From Rhizobiales bacterium Y(2018) (lineage in GTDB: Bacteria > Pseudomonadota > Alphaproteobacteria > Rhizobiales > Aestuariivirgaceae): a DNA stretch of 64,000 bases. Shown here one piece after another: positions 54,713-63,156 of this stretch. The notes beneath the pieces are model-generated. The model was not told where the DNA came from and did not search any database. It saw only the letters and a program-made list of their open reading frames with translations. The DNA lies in contig SCPD01000009.1 in the NCBI GenBank assembly GCA_005502925.1, positions 1-64,000 on the forward strand, given 5' to 3'. Position numbers and translations under genes: made by a program. Numbering within the stretch: position 1 is the stretch's first letter; each line of letters opens with the position of its first letter.

Positions 54713-55081
54713 ATGAAGAAGCAGGTTTTCGGCACTTCGCATGTCCCCTTGTCGCCCGCCGTCCGGGCCGGTGATTTCGTCTATGTGTCGGGGCAGGTGC
54801 CGGTCGACGCGCAGGGCAATGTCGTCCAGGGCGGCATCAAGGAGCAGACGCGCCAGGTGCTGGAGAATGTCAAAGCGGCCCTGGCGCTGGCCGGCGCCAC
54901 GATGGATGAAGTGGTGAAAACCACCGTGTGGCTCGATGATGCCCGCGATTTCGGCGGCTTCAACCAGGTCTATGGCACGTTCTTCGCCAAAGAGCCGCCG
55001 GCCCGCACCACCGCCGAAAGCCGGCTGATGATCGACATCAAGGTCGAGATCGAAGCCATCGCCTTCTCGCCCAAGAAATAA
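54713..55081 (+). CDS. RidA/YjgF-family protein (imine/enamine deaminase type)
   Basis: A 122-residue trimeric RidA-fold protein: LSPAVRAGDFVYVSGQVPVD, TRQVLENVKAALALAGATMDEVVKTTVWL, and PARTTAESRL with the conserved Arg that binds carboxylates. RidA proteins hydrolyse reactive enamine/imine intermediates. ATG 54713 follows AAAGGAACG. Its place between an importer and an amidohydrolase-like peptidase suggests that the imported compound carries nitrogen. Confidence 0.92.
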   Translation: MKKQVFGTSHVPLSPAVRAGDFVYVSGQVPVDAQGNVVQGGIKEQTRQVLENVKAALALAGATMDEVVKTTVWLDDARDFGGFNQVYGTFFAKEPPARTTAESRLMIDIKVEIEAIAFSPKK

Positions 55082-55093
55082 GCCCCAACAGCC

Positions 55094-56563
55094 ATGCGCA
55101 TCTTCACGGCGTCGCTCGCGACGGAGACCAATACTTTCTCGCCGGTGCCGACGGATCGCGCCAGCTTCGAAATGGCGTTCTATGCCGCCCCCGGCAAACA
55201 TCCGGAGACGCCGACCTTGTGCTCGTCGCCGATGCTGGTGCTGCGCAGGCGTGCCCGTGAAGACAAGAACCTCACGGTGATCGAAGGGACCGCCGCCTGG
55301 GCCGAGCCCGGCGGTCTCCTCAATCGCCAGGCCTATGAGGGATTGCGCGACGCCATATTGGCCGAGCTCAAGGCCGCGCTGCCGGTCGATGGCGTCGTGC
55401 TCGGCCTCCATGGCGCGATGGTGGCGCAGGGTTATGATGATTGCGAAGGCGATCTCCTCGAACGGGTGCGGGCGATCGCCGGGCCGAAGGTCGTCATCGC
55501 CGCCGAGCTCGATCCGCACAGCCATCTGACGCCGAAACGCGTCAGCAACGCCGATATCCTCGCCGCTTTCCTGGAATTCCCGCATACGGATTTCTATGAA
55601 CGCGGCGAGCATGTCGTCGATCTGGCACTCAAGGCCATCAAAGGTGAGATCAAGCCGGTGATGTCGGCTTACGATTGCCGGCTGATCGATGTGTATCCGA
55701 CGAGCCGCGAGCCGATGCGGTCCTTCATCGATCGCCTCAAGGCGCTGCAGGGCAAGGACGATATCCTGTCGGTCTCCTTCATCCATGGTTTCATGGCGGC
55801 GGATGTGCCGGAAATGGGCAGCCGCATGCTGGTGGTGAGCGACGGCGCGAAAGAGAAAGGCGATCGTCTCGCCGAAACGCTCGGGCGCGAGATCTATGCG
55901 CTGCGCGGCAAGACGCTGATGCCCAATATGAGCATCGATGAAGGGCTCGACCGGGCGCTTCAGGTGACGCGGCCGGGGAAGCCGGCAGTCATCGCCGATA
56001 TGTGGGACAATCCGGGCGGCGGCGTCGCCGGCGACGGCACGCTGCTGCTGCGCCGCATGATCGAGCGCAAGATCCCCAAGGCGGCGCTGGCGACGATCTG
56101 GGACCCGATGGCGGTCAACTTCGCCCATGGCGCGGGCGAGGGGGCGGAGATCGACCTGCGCATCGGCGGCAAATCCGGGCCTTTGGGCGGCGAGCCCATC
56201 GATGCCCGCGTCGTCGTCCGCAAGGTCGTGCCAGAGGGTTGGCAAAGCTTTGGCGGCAGCCGGGTCACGCTCGGCCCTGCCGCGGTGGTCCGCATCGCCG
56301 GCACCGAAATCGATGTCATCCTCAATACCAACCGTACGCAGACCTTCGAGCCCGATATCTTTTCCAATCTCGGCATCGATCCCAAGGCCGAGCCGCTGCT
56401 GGTGGTGAAGTCGACCAATCATTTTTACGCCGGCTTTGCGCCGATCGCGTCGGAAGTGATCTATGTGGCGGCCGGGGCCACCTACCCGAACAATCCGCGC
56501 GTCACCAATTACCGCAAGCTCATCCGCAAGCTGTGGCCCCGGGTGGAAGACCCGTTCGCGTGA
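55094..56563 (+). CDS. M81 family metallopeptidase (MlrC-like)
   Basis: A 489-residue protein with the M81/MlrC pattern: ATETNTFSPVPTDRASFE at the N-terminus, VLGLHGAMVAQGYDDCEGDLL, and AELDPHSHLTPKRV with the putative zinc ligands, then ADMWDNPGGGVAGDGT. MlrC (microcystinase C) cleaves linear peptides and its many bacterial relatives have unknown substrates. It lies 12 bases after the RidA gene and is the last gene of the transporter operon, suggesting that it opens an amide bond of the imported compound. Confidence 0.88.
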   Translation: MRIFTASLATETNTFSPVPTDRASFEMAFYAAPGKHPETPTLCSSPMLVLRRRAREDKNLTVIEGTAAWAEPGGLLNRQAYEGLRDAILAELKAALPVDGVVLGLHGAMVAQGYDDCEGDLLERVRAIAGPKVVIAAELDPHSHLTPKRVSNADILAAFLEFPHTDFYERGEHVVDLALKAIKGEIKPVMSAYDCRLIDVYPTSREPMRSFIDRLKALQGKDDILSVSFIHGFMAADVPEMGSRMLVVSDGAKEKGDRLAETLGREIYALRGKTLMPNMSIDEGLDRALQVTRPGKPAVIADMWDNPGGGVAGDGTLLLRRMIERKIPKAALATIWDPMAVNFAHGAGEGAEIDLRIGGKSGPLGGEPIDARVVVRKVVPEGWQSFGGSRVTLGPAAVVRIAGTEIDVILNTNRTQTFEPDIFSNLGIDPKAEPLLVVKSTNHFYAGFAPIASEVIYVAAGATYPNNPRVTNYRKLIRKLWPRVEDPFA

Positions 56564-56580
56564 GGGTGATGATCTGGATT

Positions 56581-56633
56581 GCGGAGTTTCCGTAGTCTTC
56601 AGTATTGACGGGACTGCGGAATTTCCGTATATA
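56581..56633 (+). promoter_or_regulatory. Promoter with two palindromic operators for the toxin-antitoxin pair
   Basis: TTGACG (56605-56610) and TATATA (56628-56633) are separated by exactly 17 bases. Two copies of a palindrome flank or cover the spacer: gcggagtttccgta (56581-56594) and gcggaatttccgta (56616-56629), 35 bases apart. This is a classical autoregulated toxin-antitoxin promoter. The transcription start predicted from the -10 box falls at about 56640, on the toxin start codon. Confidence 0.75.
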
Positions 56634-56639
56634 TGACTT

Positions 56640-56996
56640 GTGCACACGGTAGTCGAGACTCCGGCGTATCTCAGCGCCGCTGATCTGTCGGGGATATCCG
56701 AGGCTGAGCGCGAACGGATTGTCGAGACTCTGGCACGTGATCCCATGCTGGGCGTCGAGATAAGAGGCACAGGCGGGTGCCGAAAATTTCGTTTCGCCGG
56801 CCGCGGCAAGGGTAAAAGTGGCGGCTACCGGGTTGTTACCTTCTTTACGGGAGAAAGCTTGCCCGTCTATTTGATCACGGTCTTCGGCAAGGACATGAAG
56901 GACAATCTCTCGGACGCCGAGGCCAACGAGTTGAAGAAACTCACCAAGCAGATTGTCCTGGCCTACGCAGCGAAAGCACGGAGAAAAAAGTCATGA
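56640..56996 (+). CDS. RelE/HigB-like toxin
   Basis: A 118-residue protein with the RelE/HigB-type pattern: VVETPAYLSAADLSGISEAERERIVETLARDP, GCRKFRFAGRGKGKSGGYRVVTFF (basic active-site strand) and PVYLITVFGKDMKDNLSDAE. Such toxins cleave mRNA on the ribosome. GTG 56640 gives the family N-terminus; no ribosome-binding site exists upstream and the promoter predicts a leaderless message. Toxin precedes antitoxin, the HigBA order. The stop overlaps the antitoxin ATG. Confidence 0.87.
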   Translation: MHTVVETPAYLSAADLSGISEAERERIVETLARDPMLGVEIRGTGGCRKFRFAGRGKGKSGGYRVVTFFTGESLPVYLITVFGKDMKDNLSDAEANELKKLTKQIVLAYAAKARRKKS

Positions 56997-57289
56997 GCAA
57001 AGCTTTTGAGATGATCAAGGCCGGTCTCGAAGATGCGCTGGCTCATGCCAAGGGGCGCGCGGATAAATCCAAGTACAAGATTCATGTTCCTACCGAGATC
57101 GACGTGAAGAAGATCAGAACCGAACTCGGCCTGTCCCAGGACGAGTTCGCCCGACGATACAGCCTCACCGCCGCCAGAGTGCGCGATTGGGAGCAGGGCC
57201 GATCCAAGCCGGACAGCGCTGCGCGCGCCTATCTGACGGTCATCAAGAAGGAGCGCAAAGCGGTCGAGCGGGCTCTCAAGGCTGGTTGA
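56993..57289 (+). CDS. HigA/NadS-like antitoxin with XRE-type HTH
   Basis: A 98-residue protein. The helix-turn-helix IRTELGLSQDEFARRYSLTAARVRDWEQGRSKPD occupies the C-terminal half, typical of XRE/NadS antitoxins. The N-terminal helix would bind the toxin. ATG overlaps the toxin stop by four bases. It should repress the promoter at 56581-56633 through the two palindromes. Confidence 0.88.
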   Translation: MSKAFEMIKAGLEDALAHAKGRADKSKYKIHVPTEIDVKKIRTELGLSQDEFARRYSLTAARVRDWEQGRSKPDSAARAYLTVIKKERKAVERALKAG

Positions 57290-57351
57290 GACTGTTTGCC
57301 TTCCGGGGCCATCTCTGATTGAACGGGGGCGAGGAGGCCTTCGAATCAGCC

Positions 57352-57918
57352 ATGGCGCAGCCCCGACTTCATCTCGTCGTCCCCGAGACGCCCGGCCCCC
57401 ATGCGGTCCGCTGCTTTGCGGCGGCCTGCGAAGCGGGCGATGTCGCGAGCGCCCTGGCGCCCGGCGAGCTGGTCAGCCTGCTTTTGCCGACCGCCCATAA
57501 ACATGGCGTGGCGCTGCTCAGCCTCGATGAGAAACATGCCCAGGCCTGCGATGGCATGGAGGTCACCGAGCGCGCCGATTATGAGCATGCCCGCAAGCTG
57601 CTGGGGCCGGACAAGATCATCGGCGCCTTATGCGGCACGTCGCGCCATATGGCGATGGATCTGGCCGAAGCGGGCGCCGATTACATCGCCTTCCATCAGG
57701 CCCGGGTCCTGCCGCATGACGAGCCGATCATCGCCTGGTGGGCGGGCCTCTTCGAAGTGCCCTGCGTTGCCGCCGATCCGGTAGGCCCTGAAGGGGTTGC
57801 CGCATTATTGACGCAACAGCCCGATTTCATCCGGCCGCCGGAGTCGATTTGGACCTCGCCCGAAGAGGCCCGGCGCATCGTCACCGAGCTCATGCAGGCG
57901 ATTTCGACGACCCCATGA
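57352..57918 (+). CDS. Thiamine-phosphate-synthase (ThiE)-like TIM-barrel protein
   Basis: A 188-residue protein with ThiE-like layout: PRLHLVVPETPG, HKHGVALLSLDEKHAQACDGMEV, IIGALCGTSRHMAMDLAEAGADYIAFH. The usual HLGQ.D motif is altered to DGMEVTERAD, and the terminal PGGI..N loop is not evident, so it may not make thiamine phosphate. ATG 57352 is used; gaggagg lies 15 bases upstream. The stop overlaps the ATG of the Sel1 protein gene, so the two are coupled. Confidence 0.7.
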   Translation: MAQPRLHLVVPETPGPHAVRCFAAACEAGDVASALAPGELVSLLLPTAHKHGVALLSLDEKHAQACDGMEVTERADYEHARKLLGPDKIIGALCGTSRHMAMDLAEAGADYIAFHQARVLPHDEPIIAWWAGLFEVPCVAADPVGPEGVAALLTQQPDFIRPPESIWTSPEEARRIVTELMQAISTTP

Positions 57919-58817
57919 ACCGCTTTCCCGCCTATCTGCTGGCCTTGGGCCTGGCCTTCGCCGGCCCGGCCCTGCTGCAGGCCCAGGCCCAGCCGCCTTA
58001 TGAGGAGGCGGTCTCGCTCTACGAAGACAAGGATTACAAAGGCGCCCGCGCCATTGCCGAGGCGCTCGCCAAGAAAGGCGATGCGCGCGCCCTGGCGATG
58101 ATGGGCGTGCTCTACCAGAAGGGCCAGGGCGTCGAGGCCGATCTCAACAAGGCGGCCGACTTCTATGCCCAGGCGGCCGACAAGGGCAATGTCGGGGCGC
58201 AATATTCGCTGGGCGATATCTATCTCAACGGCATGCTCGGCGAGGCGGATCCCGACCGCGGACGCTACTGGATGGAAAAGGCAGCCAAGCAGGGCAAGGC
58301 CGAGGCGCAGCACCGGATGGGACTGCTCGCCGCCAGCGAAACGCCGCCCGACTGGCTCGAGGCGGCCGAGTGGTTCGACAAGGCGGCCCTCCAGGGCTAT
58401 CCCGATTCGCAATATAATCTGGGCGTCCTCTTCTCAGAGGGACGGGGCGTCGAGCAGAACAAGATCAGGGCCGGCGAATGGTTCGCCAAGGCGGCGGTCA
58501 AGGGCCATCGCGATGCCGCCCTCGATTACGGCATCATGGTCTTCCGCGGCGACGGGGTGAAGAAGGACGAGAAGGTCGGCGCCCAGTGGCTCCTGGTGTC
58601 GGCCAGGCGCGGCAATCCAGTGGCGCAGAACCGGGTGGCGCTGCTCTTCGCGACCGGGCGCGTCTTCGCGGTCAATCCGGTCGACGCGGTGAAATGGCAC
58701 AGCCTGGCCAAAGCGGGCGGGCGCAACGACGCCTGGCTCGACGATTTCGTCGCCCGCCTGCCGGATGACCAGCGCCAGGAAGGCGAAGCCAAGGCGCAGG
58801 CCTTCAAGCCGGATTGA
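57915..58817 (+). CDS. Exported Sel1-repeat protein
   Basis: A 300-residue protein with signal peptide MNRFPAYLLALGLAFAGPALLQAQA and about six Sel1-like TPR repeats, for example DARALAMMGVLYQKGQGVEADL, VGAQYSLGDIYLNGMLGEADPD and PDSQYNLGVLFSEGRGVEQNK. Such solenoids mediate protein-protein contacts in the periplasm or at the envelope. ATG 57915 overlaps the ThiE-like stop. The partner is unknown. Confidence 0.9.
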   Translation: MNRFPAYLLALGLAFAGPALLQAQAQPPYEEAVSLYEDKDYKGARAIAEALAKKGDARALAMMGVLYQKGQGVEADLNKAADFYAQAADKGNVGAQYSLGDIYLNGMLGEADPDRGRYWMEKAAKQGKAEAQHRMGLLAASETPPDWLEAAEWFDKAALQGYPDSQYNLGVLFSEGRGVEQNKIRAGEWFAKAAVKGHRDAALDYGIMVFRGDGVKKDEKVGAQWLLVSARRGNPVAQNRVALLFATGRVFAVNPVDAVKWHSLAKAGGRNDAWLDDFVARLPDDQRQEGEAKAQAFKPD

Positions 58818-58872
58818 CGCCGCGGAGTGGATCCACTTCGCCGATAAGGATTTGTGCCAAATCAATATGTTG

Positions 58873-58919
58873 GAGCAAATTCCCGTCGCCAGGGTCTTCA
58901 ATTTTGGCGGAATTTGCTC
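58873..58919. repeat. 47-base BIME-like palindrome upstream of the OpgC-type gene
   Basis: gagcaaattc and gaatttgctc are perfect ten-base arms enclosing 27 bases, of the gagca...tgctc type common between Rhizobiales genes. It lies between the Sel1 and OpgC-type genes and may terminate the former. Confidence 0.65.
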
Positions 58920-58981
58920 TAGTTATTATGCCGCAATAACAATGCCTTGATCCTGCCACCCCGGTCCTGCAAGCACGTTTT

Positions 58982-60130
58982 ATGACGACTGCCGCCGCCC
59001 CCTCACGCCGCGACCACCGCATCGATTTTCTGCGGGGACTGGCGCTCGCCTCGATCTTCATCAATCACGTGCCGGGCAATTTCTACGAAAAGTGGACGCA
59101 TAAGAATTTCGGCTTCTCGGATGCGGCGGAAGTCTTCGTCATGCTGGCCGGCTTCGCCTCGGCCTATGCCTATTTCGCCCGCTTCGAGCGCGGCGAGACC
59201 TGGGACGCGACCGTCAAGGCCATAAAGCGCGCCTGGGCGCTCTATATGAGCCATATCGTGACGACGATCATCGGCATCTCGCTGTTCTGCGCCGCGACCC
59301 TCTATTTCATGCATCCGGGCTATCTCGACGACACGATCGTCTATATGGACATCAAGCCTTTGGCGGACGATCCGGTGCGCGGCGTCATCGGGCTGGTCAC
59401 CCTCGGCCACCAGCTCGGCTATTTCAACATCCTGCCCATGTATATGGCGCTGCTGCTGATGCTGCCGCTCGTCATGGTGCTGGCGCGCTACAGCCTGTCG
59501 CTGCTGCTCGCGGTGTCGGTGACCTTGTGGTTCGCCACCGGCGTCTTCGCGCTCGACGTGCCGAACTATCCGATGCCGGGCGGCTGGTTCTTCAATCCGC
59601 TTGCCTGGCAGCTGCTGTTCGTCGTCGGCTTCATTCTCGGCCAGCGCCAGCGCGAGAACCGGCCGATGCCGTTTTCGGCGCTGCTCTATGGCCTGTGCGT
59701 CGTCTATCTGCTGCTCGCCTATTGGTGGGTGCCGTTCGACTGGGTGATCAATTTCTCCGGCATCAAGCTGCCGTCGACGATCTGGAGCTTCGACAAGGGC
59801 TTCGTCGCCTGGCCGCGCCTCCTGCATGTGCTGGCGCTCGCCTATGTGGTGATGATGTCGCCGCTCGGCCGCCTGATGCACCGCATTCCGGCGAGCAATT
59901 TCCTCACCGCCATGGGCCGCCATTCGCTCCCGGTTTTCTGCGTCGGCTCGCTGATGTCGATGACGGGCGCCATCGTGCGCCATGAATGGGGCGGCAGCTT
60001 CGCGCATGACACGGTCATCATCGCAACAGGCCTCCTGGTGATGGGCACGCTGGCCGTCGTCCTGGACGGCCGCACGCCGTCCAGGCCCGACAAGCAGCCC
60101 TTGCCGCAGCCCTATCCCGCCACCACATAA
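58982..60130 (+). CDS. OpgC-type membrane acyltransferase
   Basis: A 382-residue inner-membrane protein with about ten helices. The N-terminus RRDHRIDFLRGLALASIFINHVPGNFYEKWT and DAAEVFVMLAGFASAYAYF match the OpgC family, which succinylates osmoregulated periplasmic glucans. The His and acidic residues of the first helix (DFLRG...NH) are the family's active-site region. No opgG/H gene is nearby, so the acceptor may be another envelope glycan. ATG 58982 has no clear ribosome-binding site. Confidence 0.85.
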   Translation: MTTAAAPSRRDHRIDFLRGLALASIFINHVPGNFYEKWTHKNFGFSDAAEVFVMLAGFASAYAYFARFERGETWDATVKAIKRAWALYMSHIVTTIIGISLFCAATLYFMHPGYLDDTIVYMDIKPLADDPVRGVIGLVTLGHQLGYFNILPMYMALLLMLPLVMVLARYSLSLLLAVSVTLWFATGVFALDVPNYPMPGGWFFNPLAWQLLFVVGFILGQRQRENRPMPFSALLYGLCVVYLLLAYWWVPFDWVINFSGIKLPSTIWSFDKGFVAWPRLLHVLALAYVVMMSPLGRLMHRIPASNFLTAMGRHSLPVFCVGSLMSMTGAIVRHEWGGSFAHDTVIIATGLLVMGTLAVVLDGRTPSRPDKQPLPQPYPATT

Positions 60131-60153
60131 TGAAGTGGGACTGGTGAAGTCCC

Positions 60154-60172
60154 GGTCCGGCCTGGCCGGACC
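60154..60172. terminator. Hairpin after the OpgC-type gene
   Basis: ggtccggc-ctg-gccggacc is a perfect eight-base-pair stem with a three-base loop, 24 bases after the stop. No T-run follows, so termination is probable but not certain. Confidence 0.5.
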
Positions 60173-60258
60173 ACCGATGTGTCTACAACCGGGCGCCGTG
60201 CTTCGCCCGTCATGACGTTGTTGCCGGGCAAGAAGGCGCTCATTCGAGAGTGGCTCAG

Positions 60259-60561
60259 ATGGCTCGCTTCCTCATGAAATGGCCTTTGATGGCCGCCGCT
60301 TTCATGGTCCTTCCCGCGGTCGCCGGTGCGGAGATACTTCCCTGCGCCCCGCATGATCAGCTCGTCAGCCTGCTGGCGCAGCAATATAAGGAAACGCCCG
60401 AGGCGGTCGGCGTCACCCAGGATGGGATCCTGCTCGAAGTCTTCGTTTCCGAGCAACGCAGCTGGACCGTTCTGCTCACCACCGTGACGGGAATATCCTG
60501 CGTCGCCGCAAGTGGCGAAAACTGGGAGCGCGAGCCGCGCAAGCCGGCAGCCGGCCTGTAA
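60259..60561 (+). CDS. Small exported protein of unknown function
   Basis: A 100-residue protein with signal peptide (FLMKWPLMAAAFMVLPAVAGA) and a mature part of about 75 residues, including HDQLVSLLAQQYKETPEAVGV and SWTVLLTTVTGISCVAASG. Two cysteines (PCAPHD and ISCVA) could form a disulfide. No characterised family is recognised. Starts at 60250 (GTG), 60259 or 60274 (ATG) are all possible; 60259 is used. It stands alone between the OpgC-type and acyl-CoA synthetase genes. Confidence 0.6.
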   Translation: MARFLMKWPLMAAAFMVLPAVAGAEILPCAPHDQLVSLLAQQYKETPEAVGVTQDGILLEVFVSEQRSWTVLLTTVTGISCVAASGENWEREPRKPAAGL

Positions 60562-60602
60562 ACCGTCTTCCGCCGCGAAAGCGGATGGAATATGACGGCT
60601 CC

Positions 60603-62234
60603 ATGAGCACCTCCATCTATGACCGCGATTTGCCCAAGACCCCGGCCAACTATCAGCCGCTGACGCCCTTGTCCTTCCTCGCCCGCGCCGGCGCCGTCTA
60701 TCGGGACCACACGGCCATCATCCATGGCCGGCAACGCTTCACCTATGCGGAATTCTATACACGGGCGCGCCGCCTCGCCTCGGCGCTCGGCAAAGCCGGC
60801 ATAAAACGGGGCGAGACCGTATCGGCCTTGCTCGCCAACACGCCGGCGATGCTCGAGGCCCATTACGGCGTGCCGATGGCGGGCGCCGTCCTCAACACGC
60901 TCAATACGCGGCTCGACGCCGCCATCATCGCCTTCTCGCTCGAACATGCCGAAACGCGTCTCGTCCTGGTCGACACGGAATTCTCCGGCCTCATGAAGGA
61001 GGCGCTGGCGCTGCTCAAGGGCAAGAAGCCGATCGTCATCGATTATGTCGACAGCGAATTCGTGCCCGATGGCCAGCGTCTCGGCGCCATCGATTATGAA
61101 AGCTTCATCGCCGGCGGCGATCCGAACTTTGCCTGGCTGATGCCCGAGGATGAATGGGACGCGATCTCGCTCAACTATACGTCCGGTACCACCGGCAATC
61201 CGAAAGGCGTCGTGTGCCATCATCGCGGCGCCTATCTGATCGCGCAGGGCAATGTGCTGACCCAGCAGATGCAGCGCCATCCGGTCTATCTGTGGACGCT
61301 GCCGATGTTCCATTGCAACGGCTGGGGTTATCCGTGGTCGATGTCGGTGATGGGCGGCACCCATGTCACCTTGCGGGCGGTGCGCGCCAAGGCGATCTGG
61401 CAGGCGCTGGCGGAGCATAAGGTCACGCATCTGTGCGGCGCGCCGATCGTGATGGCGACCATTCTCAATGCGCCTGACGACGAGAAGACGAAGCTTCCGC
61501 ATGTGGTCGAGTTCACCACCGCCGCGGCGCCACCGCCGGAAGTGGTGCTGGCGCGCATGGCGGATGCGGGCTTCAACGTCACGCATGTCTATGGCCTCAC
61601 CGAGACCTATGGGCCGGCGGTGGTCAATGACTGGGACAGCGCCTGGAATGCGCTCGCGCCTGAGGCGCAGGCCGCCAAAAAAGCGCGCCAGGGCGTGAAC
61701 TACATTCCGCTCGAAGCACTTACCGTGATGGATCCGGAAACCATGACGCAAGTGCCGGCCGACGGCGAGACGCTGGGCGAGGTCATGTTCCGCGGCAATA
61801 TCGTGATGAAGGGCTATCTCAAGAACAAGCAGGCAAGCGAGGACGCCTTCAAGGGCGGCTGGTTTCATTCGGGCGACCTCGCGGTGCTGCATCAAGACGG
61901 CTATGTGCAGCTGAAGGACCGTTCCAAAGACATCATCATCTCGGGCGGCGAGAACATCTCCTCGATCGAGGTCGAGGAAGTGCTCTACAAACATCCCGCC
62001 GTCCAGGCCGCCGCCGTCGTCGCCAAGGCGGATGAGAAATGGGGCGAAAGCCCATGCGCCTTCATCGAGATCAAGCCCGGTGCGAGCGCCACCGCCGAAG
62101 AGATGCTGGACTGGTGCCGCAAAGGCCTGGCGCGCTACAAAGTGCCGAAGCATGTGGTCTTCGCCGAATTGCCGAAGACCTCGACCGGCAAGATCCAGAA
62201 ATTCAAACTCAGGGAAATGGCGAAGGGCGTTTGA
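60603..62234 (+). CDS. Acyl-CoA synthetase (AMP-forming, medium/long chain type)
   Basis: A 543-residue adenylate-forming enzyme. Motifs are LNYTSGTTGNPKGVV (A3), HVYGLTETYGP (A5), GWFHSGDLAV (A7) and PKTSTGKIQKFKLRE (A10 lysine). The N-terminus SIYDRDLPKTPANYQPLTPLSFLARAG is typical of proteobacterial fatty-acyl-CoA synthetases related to FadD3/AlkK. ATG 60603 is chosen to match that start; ATG 60585 is an alternative. It activates a free acid for beta-oxidation. It is followed after 2 bases by the DUF1444 gene. Confidence 0.9.
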   Translation: MSTSIYDRDLPKTPANYQPLTPLSFLARAGAVYRDHTAIIHGRQRFTYAEFYTRARRLASALGKAGIKRGETVSALLANTPAMLEAHYGVPMAGAVLNTLNTRLDAAIIAFSLEHAETRLVLVDTEFSGLMKEALALLKGKKPIVIDYVDSEFVPDGQRLGAIDYESFIAGGDPNFAWLMPEDEWDAISLNYTSGTTGNPKGVVCHHRGAYLIAQGNVLTQQMQRHPVYLWTLPMFHCNGWGYPWSMSVMGGTHVTLRAVRAKAIWQALAEHKVTHLCGAPIVMATILNAPDDEKTKLPHVVEFTTAAAPPPEVVLARMADAGFNVTHVYGLTETYGPAVVNDWDSAWNALAPEAQAAKKARQGVNYIPLEALTVMDPETMTQVPADGETLGEVMFRGNIVMKGYLKNKQASEDAFKGGWFHSGDLAVLHQDGYVQLKDRSKDIIISGGENISSIEVEEVLYKHPAVQAAAVVAKADEKWGESPCAFIEIKPGASATAEEMLDWCRKGLARYKVPKHVVFAELPKTSTGKIQKFKLREMAKGV

Positions 62235-62236
62235 CG

Positions 62237-63103
62237 ATGTGGAGGCGCATTTGCGTGGGGCTCGCGGTCCTCGTGCTTCTGATCTTCTGTGCGCCGGCGC
62301 ATGAAGCGCTTGCCGATCAAGTCTTGAGCGCGGACGGATTCACGCAATCATACGCCGCCAGAGCGAAGATGCTCTTTCCCGCCGCCAAGGTCACCGTCAC
62401 CGGCGATCTGGAAGTGAAGATCAAGATGGATCCCGGCGCCGACGGGGAAGGTTTCACGAGCTATCTCGACAACGCCTATAAGATGTATCTCGAAGAGCCG
62501 GCGCGGCTCGAAGAAATCACGGACAGGCATATCCGCGTTCTGGCCGAGGATCTCAGCCAGGCGTCAGTGGCCAAGCGCGAGCAGCTGGTGGCCGTTGTGC
62601 GGCGCAAGGGGTTCCTGGACGAGCTCAAGGCAAAGCAGACGGATCAATCCTTCCCGGAAAAACAGCTCGCCGGCGACATCTATGTCTTCTACGCGTTCGA
62701 TGCGCCTAACACTGTGCACTATGCCGACAGCAGAACAATCGGGGAGCTGGGCGTCGCGGAGGCCGATCTCGATGCCGTCGCCATCGAGAATCTGCCGCGG
62801 GTCATGGCGGAGCCGCTGATCGAGACTTATCCTGAAATGGTCGCCATCTCGGCCAACGATCCCTATCTGACCTCGCTGCTCCTCATCGACCGTTTCTGGG
62901 CCAAGGACAGGTTTCGTTTTCGCGGCGACCTCGTCGTCTTCGTCGTCGCGCGCGATCTCATGCTGGTGACGGGAAGCGAGGAAACCGCCGACCTGGCCGC
63001 TGCCCGGGAAGCCGTCCAGCAACTCGTCGGCCAGGTTCCCTATGCAATTTCGACCGATCCGATCGTCCGGCGCGGCGATGCATGGCAGTCCTTCGTCCAG
63101 TAA
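62237..63103 (+). CDS. Exported DUF1444-family protein
   Basis: A 288-residue protein with signal peptide (ICVGLAVLVLLIFCAPAHEALA) and a DUF1444-like body (DLEVKIKMDPGADGEGFTSYLDNAYKMY, MAEPLIETYPEMVAISANDPYLTSLLLID, DLVVFVVARDLMLVTGSE). The function of the family is unknown. ATG 62237 follows the acyl-CoA synthetase stop by two bases, implying co-transcription; a long open frame upstream is a shadow of that gene. Confidence 0.75.
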   Translation: MWRRICVGLAVLVLLIFCAPAHEALADQVLSADGFTQSYAARAKMLFPAAKVTVTGDLEVKIKMDPGADGEGFTSYLDNAYKMYLEEPARLEEITDRHIRVLAEDLSQASVAKREQLVAVVRRKGFLDELKAKQTDQSFPEKQLAGDIYVFYAFDAPNTVHYADSRTIGELGVAEADLDAVAIENLPRVMAEPLIETYPEMVAISANDPYLTSLLLIDRFWAKDRFRFRGDLVVFVVARDLMLVTGSEETADLAAAREAVQQLVGQVPYAISTDPIVRRGDAWQSFVQ

Positions 63104-63156
63104 CCTTTGCGTCAACCGCATTGAACTGACGGCCCAGTTGGCGCAAATGACGGCTC

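Noticed and set aside
58850-58981. Possible small RNA upstream of the OpgC-type gene
   Set aside because: The only structure is the BIME-like palindrome 58873-58919; no promoter plus terminator pair was found.
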